DNA from: CAYLRF01 sp964385995
GTDB lineage: Bacteria > Bacillota > Clostridia > Lachnospirales > Lachnospiraceae
Length of the DNA stretch: 33,893 nucleotides
Reading direction: 5' to 3'
NCBI GenBank assembly: GCA_964385995.1
Contig: CAYLRF010000012.1
Location: 1 to 33,893, forward strand
Below the pieces are notes generated by a model. The model had not been told where the DNA came from and ran no database searches. It saw only the letters and a list, made by a program, of their open reading frames with translations. This document shows, piece by piece, positions 1 to 7,428 of the stretch. The position numbers and the translations under genes were made by a program. Position 1 is the first letter of the stretch. The number at the start of each line of letters is the position of its first letter.

Positions 1-1243
1 TTTCTTCAGGCTCCGCGATCTTTATTTTCGACGACACTCCGAGCGCTATCCCCATCTCTATCATCAGAAAGACGACGGAAGATCCCCCGTAGCTTATGAA
101 CGGCAGCGTTATCCCGGTAGTGGGAAACAGATTTAAGACGACCGCCACGTTAAATATGACCTGTATGGCGATGTGAGCGAATATCCCCGTGACCATAAGA
201 GAGCCGTATAAATCCGGCGCGTTTAGGGCTATAAACATCAGCCGATACAGTAAAAGCCCGAACAGCGTGAGCAGGACTATCACGCCGAATACGCCGAGTT
301 CCTCGCAGATAATGGCAAGTATCATGTCGTTTTGAACCTCGGGGATAACCGTCTTTTGCGTGCTGTTTCCGAGTCCTTTCCCGAAAAAGCCGCCGGACCC
401 TATCGCGTACAGTCCCTGCATGGCCTGAAAACTTCCCGCGTCGGAGTAGTCTTCCGGGTGAAGCCATGACAGGATTCTCGTAAGTCTGAAATTTCCCCCC
501 ACGCTCGCGCTTGAGTCTATGATTTTTATAGCTATCGCCACCAGTACCGTCCCGCCCGCCGTGATCGCCATGAAAGGCCACGTCTTCGGATGCGCCACAA
601 ACAGCATGAAGCATACCATGCCGAGGACTATGATGGCCGTGCTTAAGTTATCCGCCAGGAAAAACACACCCGCAGCTCCGACCGCGCCGATAAGGAAAAT
701 GGTAAGCACCTTTTTCGGCTCTTTTATTTTTTTGCCCGCCTTGCAGATAAGAAAAGGTATGAGAATGACGATCGCGAGTTTCATCACCTCCGAGGGCTGC
801 ATCTGAAAACCGAAAGGCAGTTTTATCCCGCGCCGCGTACCGTGAGAGTTGACGCCCAAAGGTGATTTGATAAGTCCCATAAGGATAAACGCCGCCGCGA
901 AAACGAGCCAGGAAAGCAGAGCGTAACAGTGATAATCGAAAAGTCTCGCGACGATCAGCATTGCGCCGATACCTATGGCGGCGAACTTAAGCTGTCTTTT
1001 GAAATAATACATGCTGTCGCCGTAAGTTACCCTCGCGCTGTACGCGCTGGTGCTGTAGAGCATGACGAGGCCGAAGCACATGAGAAAGACGACCACGGCG
1101 AAAAGCCTGTAGTCAAAATACCGGACGGCCTTACCTTTGGTCTTACGGTCAGTGTTATTTTCGCGGTTCGCCGCGGCTTCCCGCTCGACAGGAACAGGAC
1201 GTCCCGAAATTTTTTTCGATTTATTCCCGTTTACTTTCCTCAT
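1..1243 (-). CDS. ftsW: SEDS-family peptidoglycan glycosyltransferase, FtsW/SpoVE type (3' end off window)
   Basis: A polytopic membrane protein that, in this family, polymerises lipid II into glycan strands together with a class B penicillin-binding protein. Reading starts at the ATG at 1243 and stays open for 414 codons to the window edge, so only the C-terminal tail is missing. About 40 basic cytoplasmic residues precede a run of hydrophobic helices. The first helix contains GLVMLYSTSA, typical of FtsW/SpoVE. The SEDS signature NLFPTTGITLPFISYGGSS lies at about residues 371-389. The start ATG overlaps the ptsI stop as ATGA, and an AAGGAG site (1250-1255) lies 6 nt upstream inside ptsI, so the two genes are probably translationally coupled. 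FtsW (division) and SpoVE (spore cortex) cannot be told apart from this sequence; RodA is less likely. Confidence 0.88.
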   Translation of the reverse strand, partial: MRKVNGNKSKKISGRPVPVEREAAANRENNTDRKTKGKAVRYFDYRLFAVVVFLMCFGLVMLYSTSAYSARVTYGDSMYYFKRQLKFAAIGIGAMLIVARLFDYHCYALLSWLVFAAAFILMGLIKSPLGVNSHGTRRGIKLPFGFQMQPSEVMKLAIVILIPFLICKAGKKIKEPKKVLTIFLIGAVGAAGVFFLADNLSTAIIVLGMVCFMLFVAHPKTWPFMAITAGGTVLVAIAIKIIDSSASVGGNFRLTRILSWLHPEDYSDAGSFQAMQGLYAIGSGGFFGKGLGNSTQKTVIPEVQNDMILAIICEELGVFGVIVLLTLFGLLLYRLMFIALNAPDLYGSLMVTGIFAHIAIQVIFNVAVVLNLFPTTGITLPFISYGGSSVVFLMIEMGIALGVSSKIKIAEPEE

Positions 1244-3138
1244 GAAATACTCCTTATGTGTTCGCGAAGCGACAGTATCTTAGCCGGCGGCACGGAAAGA
1301 GCGTCCACGTGAAGACGAAGAAACATCTCGTCATATTCGGTATCCGCGGCCAAATCTCCGCACACGCTCACCCTTTTGCCCGCCGTACGCGCCGCCTTAG
1401 CCGCGGTTTTAATAAGAGCAAGCACCGCCGGATGGGCCCTGTCATAATACATTTCCTGCGCGGGATCCGTCCTGTCCGCGGCTAGCGTATATTGCGCCAG
1501 ATCGTTGGTCCCTATGCTTATAAAATCCGCTTCCCTCAGGATGTCCCCGCAGGTAAGCGCCGCCGCCGGAGTCTCAATCATGGCCCCGACCGGTATTTTC
1601 TCATCACAGGAGAGGCCGCTGTCTTTCAGATTCTTTGCTTCCCGAGCGATCATCTTTCTCACCGCGGCGACCTCGTCCGCCGAGGTTACCATCGGAAGAA
1701 GCAGCGCGATATCGCCGTACGCGGACGCTCTTAATATGGCTCTAAGCTGCGTCCTTAAAATCCGCGGCATGAGAAGCCCGAGCCTTATCCCGCGAAGTCC
1801 GGATACTTGAAAATAAGATACGCGCTGCGGGACGCCATTGTCCGTCATACGACGGGAATCCCCTATCACGCGCGAGGTCTCTTCATGAGCCCGTATCTGT
1901 TTGTCTCCTGTCACGCGTGTGGGTTCTTCCAAGATCAGTCGCTTCCCGTCGTCTCCGAAATCAAATGTGCGGATGACGGTTTTCTTACCCTTTGCGGCTT
2001 TTACGGCGCGAAGGTAAAGCAAAAACTGCGCGTCCTCATCCGGGATATTTTCCCGATCCGCCGCGAAAAACTCACTTCGCAAAAGCCCTATGCCGCTTGC
2101 CTCATCCAGATCCTCATGGGAAAGATCCGCCAAGCTTCCTATGTTCGCGCAAATGTCGATCTTTAATCCACCGGCCGTCACGTTCGCCTTGCCGCGAAGA
2201 CGGGTAAGCCTGTCCCTCCTTCGCGCCGCTTCCCCGCTTTTAACCGCCATCTCATCCCTGATCTTTTCATCCGGGCAAATATAAAGCGTCCCGTCACAGG
2301 CGTCGAGCAAAGCGTCCTTTCCATCGTAAAGCTTTCGGTCATGAAAGATGTCCGCGTCGCCCGAGAGAGTTATGGCGGGGATACCCATGGCCGTAAGCAT
2401 TATGGCGGTATGCGAATATACGGATACGTTTGACGTCACGATGCCCGCGACAAAGTCTTTATCAAGTCTCACAACGTCTGCCGGGGTAAGAGTGCCGGGC
2501 GCGATTATGAGCCGCCGACCGTCCGCGGCCGGGTCAAATTCGGTGGAAATAACCTCCGCCTGACCCGAGCCTTGCGACTCATCCAATATGGATAGGATTA
2601 ACTCCGAGACGGCCCTTATGTCATCCGCTCTGGCCCCGATGTAATCGTCCCCGGCCTCCCGTATGGTTTTTGAGAATTTCTCACAGGCTGTCGATACCGC
2701 GCGCTTCGCGCTCACGCCGCTCTCATTTATGATGCGGGTCACTTCATCGCAAAACTCGGTGTCCGTAAGCAGGAGCTTTTCGGCTTTAAATATCAGGGCC
2801 TTATCTTCGCCGGAGGCCTCCCGCGCCCTTTCATACATGCTGTCAAGTCTTCGCGCGACTTCATTTTCGGCTTCGGCGAACCGCGCAAGCTCAGGATTTT
2901 GCGGGCCGCCCCCGTACCTTTCCCGCGCACGAAAGCCCGAAGGACTGCGAACGGGATCTGGCCTGCCGTCACAATCTTCGTATACGGTTTCGCGCTCACG
3001 AGAGCCTGAGAATTTGCGGTCGGGATTGGGCCTAAAGCCGCGGGTATTTTCGAGCGTAAGGCGCGATACTTCGTCATAAAAGGCGAGCCGCCCGAACGCG
3101 ATCCCGCCGCAGAGGATTTTTCCGGGCAGTGATGTCAT
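1240..3138 (-). CDS. ptsI: Phosphoenolpyruvate-protein phosphotransferase (PTS enzyme I), divergent, with two repeat insertions
   Basis: Enzyme I takes phosphate from PEP onto a histidine and passes it to HPr. The 632 residues exceed the usual ~570-590. The N-terminus (GKILCGGIAFGRLAFY) and the PEP-binding barrel are clear: RTFDFGDDGKRL, GLRGIRLGL, GAMIETPAAA, SIGTNDLAQYTLAADR, and catalytic Cys about 593 in VCGDLA. The phospho-histidine is His243 in YSHTAIM. The usual GGxTSH...AR surround is replaced by VSVYSH...LT, so the active-site signature is atypical. Residues 36-81 are two degenerate 23-residue repeats and residues 404-433 two 15-residue repeats; both lie where ordinary enzyme I has little or no sequence. 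No HPr gene is nearby. A site containing AGGAG lies 11 nt before the ATG. Family membership is firm; that it serves a classical sugar PTS is inference. Confidence 0.88.
   Translation of the reverse strand: MTSLPGKILCGGIAFGRLAFYDEVSRLTLENTRGFRPNPDRKFSGSRERETVYEDCDGRPDPVRSPSGFRARERYGGGPQNPELARFAEAENEVARRLDSMYERAREASGEDKALIFKAEKLLLTDTEFCDEVTRIINESGVSAKRAVSTACEKFSKTIREAGDDYIGARADDIRAVSELILSILDESQGSGQAEVISTEFDPAADGRRLIIAPGTLTPADVVRLDKDFVAGIVTSNVSVYSHTAIMLTAMGIPAITLSGDADIFHDRKLYDGKDALLDACDGTLYICPDEKIRDEMAVKSGEAARRRDRLTRLRGKANVTAGGLKIDICANIGSLADLSHEDLDEASGIGLLRSEFFAADRENIPDEDAQFLLYLRAVKAAKGKKTVIRTFDFGDDGKRLILEEPTRVTGDKQIRAHEETSRVIGDSRRMTDNGVPQRVSYFQVSGLRGIRLGLLMPRILRTQLRAILRASAYGDIALLLPMVTSADEVAAVRKMIAREAKNLKDSGLSCDEKIPVGAMIETPAAALTCGDILREADFISIGTNDLAQYTLAADRTDPAQEMYYDRAHPAVLALIKTAAKAARTAGKRVSVCGDLAADTEYDEMFLRLHVDALSVPPAKILSLREHIRSIS
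1840..1929 (-). repeat. In-frame 45-bp tandem duplication inside ptsI (2 degenerate copies)
   Basis: On the minus strand, copies at 1929-1885 and 1884-1840 encode EEPTRVTGDKQIRAH and EETSRVIGDSRRMTD. They follow the native ILEE and precede a further unalignable stretch before GLRGIRL. Standard enzyme I has only a few residues (NPFLG-like) here. The period is 15 codons, so frame is kept. Confidence 0.75.
2896..3033 (-). repeat. In-frame 69-bp tandem duplication inside ptsI (2 degenerate copies)
   Basis: Copies at 3033-2965 and 2964-2896 encode RPNPDRKFSGSRERE... and RPDPVRSPSGFRARER... with a 23-codon period. A possible third fragment (PQNPELARF) follows. The insertion separates the N-terminal strand of enzyme I from its helical HPr-binding domain and is rich in Arg, Pro and Ser. 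Confidence 0.7.
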
Positions 3139-3170
3139 ATGCCTGTAAGCTCCTGTCGGGAGAAATTTCT

Positions 3171-3176
3171 ATTATA
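3171..3176 (-). promoter_or_regulatory. Possible -10 element for ptsI
   Basis: TATAAT on the minus strand, 33 nt upstream of the ptsI ATG in the divergent ptsI/aroB spacer. No convincing -35 at 16-18 bp spacing is visible, and the sequence is nearly self-complementary (TATAAT also reads on the plus strand at 3172-3177), so orientation is uncertain. Confidence 0.3.
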
Positions 3177-3284
3177 ATATCACAGGTTGCCGTAAAAAGG
3201 CGAAATATTTCGCTGACCGCGCCGGAGCCGGTCGATTTTCAAAGTAACGCCCGTCGCCTCTTGCGGAAACGTTTCCTCTCGGAA

Positions 3285-3313
3285 TTGAAAACCCGCCGTC
3301 ACTATGGTATGAT
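3285..3313 (+). promoter_or_regulatory. Sigma-A-type promoter for aroBCA
   Basis: TTGAAA (3285-3290), 17-bp spacer, TATGAT (3308-3313), about 50 nt before the aroB start and in the right orientation. This is the only good match in the divergent spacer and probably drives the overlapping aroB-aroC-aroA genes. Confidence 0.65.
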
Positions 3314-3365
3314 TCTTAAGAGTTTGCGGCGTTATTTTAAGAAAGGATTTCACATATCCTGTATC

Positions 3366-4376
3366 ATGATCGGCATGGAGTTGGGAAAAGACAGCTACGA
3401 CATTATCGTCCGGGCGGGAAGTCTCAAAGACGTCGGAAAGTATTTTAATCTGAAGCGCAAGGTTATGATAGTGACCGACGACGGCGTTCCCGTTAAATAC
3501 GCGTGTCAGGTGGCGCAGGCGTGCGTTGAGAGCCGCGTGACGGTGATAAAAAGCGGCGAGGCAAATAAATCGCCCGAGACGGCGCGGGATGTTCTTTGCG
3601 CGATGCTCGATTTTCACATGGGAAGAGGAGACTGCGTGGTCGCGGTGGGCGGCGGCGTGGTAGGTGATCTCGCGGGATTCGCTGCGGCCGTATACATGAG
3701 AGGGATCGATTATTACAATGTTCCGACGACCTTGCTTTCTCAGGTGGATTCTTCCATCGGCGGAAAGACGGCGGTGAATTTTAACGGGATAAAAAACCTC
3801 ATCGGGGCGTTTCACCAGCCGAGGGCGGTTCTTATCGACCCCGATACGCTCCTCACCCTCCCTTCGCGTCAGATCTCAAACGGCTTCGTCGAGGCCGTGA
3901 AGATGGGCGCCACGAGCGATGAGACGCTTTTTAACGGATTTCTCGACGGATCTTATAAGAAGGACATTACCGCGGTCATAGAAAGGACTCTCCTTGTAAA
4001 AAAGCACGTGGTCGAGTGTGACGAAAAAGAGGAAGGGCTTCGCAGGATCTTAAATTTCGGGCATACGATAGGTCACGGGTTTGAGAGCGCGGCGAAGGGC
4101 AGATATCTGCACGGCGAATGTGTCGCGTCGGGTATGCTTTACATGTGCTCCGACACCGTCAAAGAAAAGCTCACGCAAGTTTACGCGAGTATAGGACTTA
4201 CATATCCGAGGCTCTCCGAGTTTGATAAAAATGAGGTGACAAAAGCTATAAGCCACGACAAGAAGATGGAGGGTCAAAGCTGCCTTGTCGTCTTTGTCTG
4301 CGAGATCGGTCACGGGCGCATAGAGGAATGGCCGATAGAGCGTGTCCTCGGGCGGCTGGCGGAGGGTGATTTATGA
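3366..4376 (+). CDS. aroB: 3-dehydroquinate synthase
   Basis: Second step of the shikimate pathway: converts DAHP to 3-dehydroquinate using NAD+ and a divalent metal. From the ATG at 3366 the protein has 336 residues, close to the usual 340-360. Diagnostic blocks are GGGVVGDLAGFAAAVYMRG, the nearby VPTTLLSQVDSSIGGKTAVN, and metal-ligand regions around EAVKMG and NFGHTIGHGFE. The frame is open further upstream (to 3129), but that would run through the promoter and the divergent ptsI leader, so I reject it. An AAAGGA lies about 18 nt before 3366, longer than ideal; ATG 3375 is an alternative start. The stop overlaps aroC as ATGA. Confidence 0.93.
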   Translation: MIGMELGKDSYDIIVRAGSLKDVGKYFNLKRKVMIVTDDGVPVKYACQVAQACVESRVTVIKSGEANKSPETARDVLCAMLDFHMGRGDCVVAVGGGVVGDLAGFAAAVYMRGIDYYNVPTTLLSQVDSSIGGKTAVNFNGIKNLIGAFHQPRAVLIDPDTLLTLPSRQISNGFVEAVKMGATSDETLFNGFLDGSYKKDITAVIERTLLVKKHVVECDEKEEGLRRILNFGHTIGHGFESAAKGRYLHGECVASGMLYMCSDTVKEKLTQVYASIGLTYPRLSEFDKNEVTKAISHDKKMEGQSCLVVFVCEIGHGRIEEWPIERVLGRLAEGDL

Positions 4377-5515
4377 AGAATACTTTCGGAAACAGCATAA
4401 GCCTTACGCTTTTCGGAGAGAGCCACGGCGCCGTGATGGGAGCGGTCTTGGACGGACTTGCGCCGGGCATCGCGGTCGATACGGATTTTATCAAAAGTCA
4501 GCTTGACTTAAGAAGGCCTTACGGAGATATTTCCACCACGCGGCGCGAGGCCGATGAGCCGCGCGTGGTAAGCGGCGTCTTCGAGGGAAAGACGACCGGG
4601 ACTCCTCTTTGTATCCTGATTGAAAATACCGACGTAAAAAGCCGGGATTACAGCGACATCAAGGACATACTTCGACCGGGGCACGCGGATTTTACGGCGC
4701 GTGAGAAATACCACGGCTTTTCGGATTACAGGGGCGGAGGGCATTTCTCGGGAAGGCTTACGGCTCCTTTGGTGGCCGCGGGAGCAATCGTCATCGCGGC
4801 CTTAAGGGAATGCGGCATACTCATAGGAAGTCATATCAAGGAGTGCGGCGGCGTGAAAGATACGGCGTTTTCGGACCTTGATACGCTCAGTGAGGCCGTC
4901 GGGAAGGTAAACGATCTTCTTTTTCCCGTACTTGACGATAAGGCCGCGGATTTAATGCGCAGCGGCATAAGGGAGGCGGCGGCCGAAGGCGACAGCGTCG
5001 GCGGGATACTCGAGACGGCCGTAATCGGAGTCCCGGCGGGAGTCGGGGAGCCGTGGTTTGACAGCTTCGAGGGCGTGTTATCTCACGGGATTTTTTCCAT
5101 ACCGGCGGTAAAAGGCATAGAATTCGGCGAGGGATTTAACTTCGCGCGTCTACGCGGAAGCGAGGCAAATGACGCGTTCGCCGTGAAAGACGGGAAAGTG
5201 ATCACCCTCACCAATCATAACGGCGGAGTAAACGGAGGTATCACAAACGGTATGCCGATTATTTTCAGCACAGTGATAAAGCCGACTCCCTCCATTTACA
5301 AGGAGCAGGATACCGTCGATGTGGGTAAATCGGAAAATATCACCTACCGAGTAAAAGGAAGACACGATCCCGCCGTAATCCACAGGGCGCGCGTGGTGGT
5401 GGACAGCGTCACGGCGCTTGTGACAGCCGACATGCTGGCGCAAAGATACGGCACGGACTTTCCGAATTACATAAAAAAAACCGACGTTAAAAAAACGGAG
5501 AAGAGACACGGATGA
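4373..5515 (+). CDS. aroC: Chorismate synthase
   Basis: Last step of the shikimate pathway: 1,4-trans elimination of phosphate from EPSP to chorismate, requiring reduced FMN. 380 residues, normal for the family. Motifs in order are GESHGAVMGAVLDGL near the N-terminus, RPGHADFTAREKYHGFSDYR in the middle, and RHDPAVIHRARVVVDSVTAL near the C-terminus (the last signature usually reads RHDPC). The start overlaps the aroB stop and the stop overlaps the aroA start, both as ATGA, so the three proteins are probably translated in a coupled way. The Lys-rich tail is not conserved in the family. Confidence 0.95.
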   Translation: MKNTFGNSISLTLFGESHGAVMGAVLDGLAPGIAVDTDFIKSQLDLRRPYGDISTTRREADEPRVVSGVFEGKTTGTPLCILIENTDVKSRDYSDIKDILRPGHADFTAREKYHGFSDYRGGGHFSGRLTAPLVAAGAIVIAALRECGILIGSHIKECGGVKDTAFSDLDTLSEAVGKVNDLLFPVLDDKAADLMRSGIREAAAEGDSVGGILETAVIGVPAGVGEPWFDSFEGVLSHGIFSIPAVKGIEFGEGFNFARLRGSEANDAFAVKDGKVITLTNHNGGVNGGITNGMPIIFSTVIKPTPSIYKEQDTVDVGKSENITYRVKGRHDPAVIHRARVVVDSVTALVTADMLAQRYGTDFPNYIKKTDVKKTEKRHG

Positions 5516-7208
5516 GGGCAATAATAAAGCCCGGGAAAGCAAAGGGGAAAATAAAGGCGCCTCCGTCAAAAAGCATGGCGCACCGCCTCCTTATCGCCGC
5601 GGGACTGGCGGAGGGCGACTCGGTGATATCGGGCATTGATTTTAGCGATGACATCACGGCGACTGCCGGCGTGCTTAAAGTCGTGGGAGCCGATTTAAGA
5701 GTCGAGGGCGGCCGCGTCTTCGTAAGAGGCATAGGCGGACGAAGCGGCGTGGCAGGCACAGGCGCACGGGACGGATCCCGGATTCGGATAAAAGCGGATA
5801 CGGATCTTGACGTGCGCGAAAGCGGAAGCACGCTTCGTTTTTTCATCCCCATAATGCTGACGGGAGGTTATCCCGTGAGGTTTGTCGGCGCGAAAAGCCT
5901 TTTTTCGAGGCCGCTTGATGTTTACGAGCGGATATGCCGCGAGCAGGGGATAGTATTTAAAAAAGATGAGACTTCGCTTACGTTAGACGGAAGGCTTAAG
6001 GCGTCGCGTTTTAAGGTACCGGGGAACATTAGCAGCCAGTTTATCACGGGCCTTATGTACGCGCTTCCGCTTCTTGGTGATGACAGCGCTCTGGAAGTTA
6101 TCCCCCCGATCGAGAGCGGAGCGTATATAGACATGACAGTAGACACGCTCTCGCGGTTCGGTATCCGCATGATACGGACATACCCCGCGGGCGGACAAAC
6201 GACGATTGACCCGAATCTTTCGCGGTTCGATATCCGCGCGATACAAACATACGGCGGAGAGGGATCACGCGGCTTAAAGGACAGGGGATTTTCAGGTCCT
6301 GAAAGCGAGCCGGCAGGTCAGGCGGGCGATGTGCCACGCGGTCTGATGAGCGGGTCGGATTTTAAACGGTGTGAAGACAGCCGCGAAGGGCGAATTTGCG
6401 AGATTCCCGGCGGGAGCGAAGAACGAATTTGCGAGATTCCCGGCGGGAGCGAAGGACAGATCTATAAGATCCCCGGCGGTCAGAGGTATATAGCCGCGGA
6501 CGCGACCGTGGAAGGTGATTATTCGAACGCGGCGTATCTTGACGTTCTGACGCGTCTCGGAGGCGACGTGACGGTAGAGGGCCTTAACGAGGACAGCCTT
6601 CAGGGAGATAAGATTTACCGGGAATATTTCGGATTATTTGATGATGAGAATGCGCGTGGCGACGACAGTCCCGTGATTGATATTTCCGGCTGTCCGGATC
6701 TGGGGCCGGTGCTTATCGCTCTCGCGGCGGCCAAGGGCGGGGGAGTCCTTACCGGGACGGAAAGACTCGGCATAAAAGAATGTGACCGCGGACGCGCCAT
6801 GGCCGAGGAGCTCGCGAAATTCGGCATCCGCGTCTGTGTTTGGAAGGACAAAATTAAAATCTGCGGGGGTAAACTTTCGACGCCGTCGGAGCCGCTTTCA
6901 GGTCATAACGATCACCGGATTGTGATGGCGCTTTCCGCCTTATGCACGATAACAGGCGGAGTAATANNNNNNNNNNNNNNNNNNNNNNNNNNNNNNNNNN
7001 NNNNNNNNNNNNNNNNNNNNNNNNNNNNNNNNNNNNNNNNNNNNNNNNNNNNNNNNNNNNNNNNNNTCACCGGATTGTGATGGCGCTTTCCGCCTTATGC
7101 ACGATAACAGGCGGAGTAATAAAAGGCTGCATGGCGGTGAAAAAAAGCTTTCCCGGGTATTTTGACGCGATTAGGTCTCTGGGAATAGATGTGAAAATCA
7201 AGGAGTGA
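5512..7208 (+). CDS. aroA: 3-phosphoshikimate 1-carboxyvinyltransferase (EPSP synthase) with large repeat insertion; crosses an assembly gap
   Basis: Joins shikimate-3-phosphate and PEP to make EPSP. Seen: the N-terminal KAPPSKSMAHR loop, ESGSTLRFFIP, GNISSQFITGL, VEGDYSNAAY, and DHRIVMA near the C-terminus. The printed sequence is broken by 100 N with a 55-bp duplicated overlap. Removing those 155 bases restores one frame ending TITGGVIKGCMAVKKSFPGYFDAI..., giving about 513 residues against the usual ~430. The extra ~85 residues lie at about 220-318, between TLSRFGIR and IPGGQRYIAAD, a short surface segment in known enzymes. They contain a 23-residue and an 11-residue tandem duplication. Catalytic residues flanking the insertion look intact, so the protein is probably functional, though this is inference. 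Confidence 0.92.
6148..6285 (+). repeat. In-frame 69-bp tandem duplication inside aroA (2 copies)
   Basis: Copy 1 (6148-6216) encodes the native LSRFGIRMIRTY...; copy 2 (6217-6285) encodes LSRFDIRAIQTY.... The 23-codon period keeps the frame. Similarity fades in the second half of each unit. Confidence 0.75.
6388..6486 (+). repeat. In-frame 33-bp tandem repeat inside aroA (3 copies)
   Basis: Units at 6388-6420 and 6421-6453 are nearly identical (…RICEIPGGSE). The third (6454-6486) is diverged and contains what looks like the native IPGGQ strand of EPSP synthase. The 11-codon period keeps the frame. Near identity of the first two units suggests a recent duplication. Confidence 0.85.
6967..7066. 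other. Assembly gap (100 N) with overlapping contig ends
   Basis: The 55 bp at 6912-6966 are repeated exactly at 7067-7121. The two contig ends therefore overlap, and the N run plus one copy (155 bp) is artificial. Collapsing it restores the aroA reading frame. Confidence 0.95.
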
Positions 7209-7242
7209 CGGAGGCGTAGATACATCCGACTCCCGTGAGATG

Positions 7243-7427
7243 ACGAAAAGCGCGTAAGATCACGACACGAAGGTTATAAAATTCGCCGGAATTTATAAAA
7301 AAGTCGGGTGCTAAAGTGCGTCAAGAAAGAGATAACGAAAAAGCGCGTAAGATTACGACACGGTAGTTTAAAATTCGCCGGAATTTATAAAAGGTCGGGT
7401 GCTAAGGCGCGTCAGGAAAGAGGAAAG
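7243..7427 (+). repeat. 92-bp direct repeat, two copies, in the aroA-aroF spacer
   Basis: Copy 1 starts at 7243 and copy 2 at 7335 (both begin acgaaa and continue gcgcgtaagat). Copy 2 ends in the aroF ribosome-binding region. Each copy carries an AT-rich imperfect inverted repeat around ATTCgccgGAAT, with about 10 pairs and one bulge in copy 1 and a weaker form in copy 2. There is no U-run, so it is not a standard terminator. Confidence 0.8.
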
Positions 7428-7428
7428 T

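Noticed and set aside
150..614. Minus-strand frame of 154 codons at the left end
   Set aside because: It is out of frame with the convincing SEDS protein on the same strand (1-1243), which carries the family signature.
6967..7208. aroA frameshift or pseudogene
   Set aside because: The apparent break is the 155-bp gap artefact; collapsing it gives an intact C-terminus.
7209..7428. T-box or other riboswitch ahead of aroF
   Set aside because: No T-box sequence, specifier stem or terminator is visible; the spacer is explained by the 92-bp duplication.
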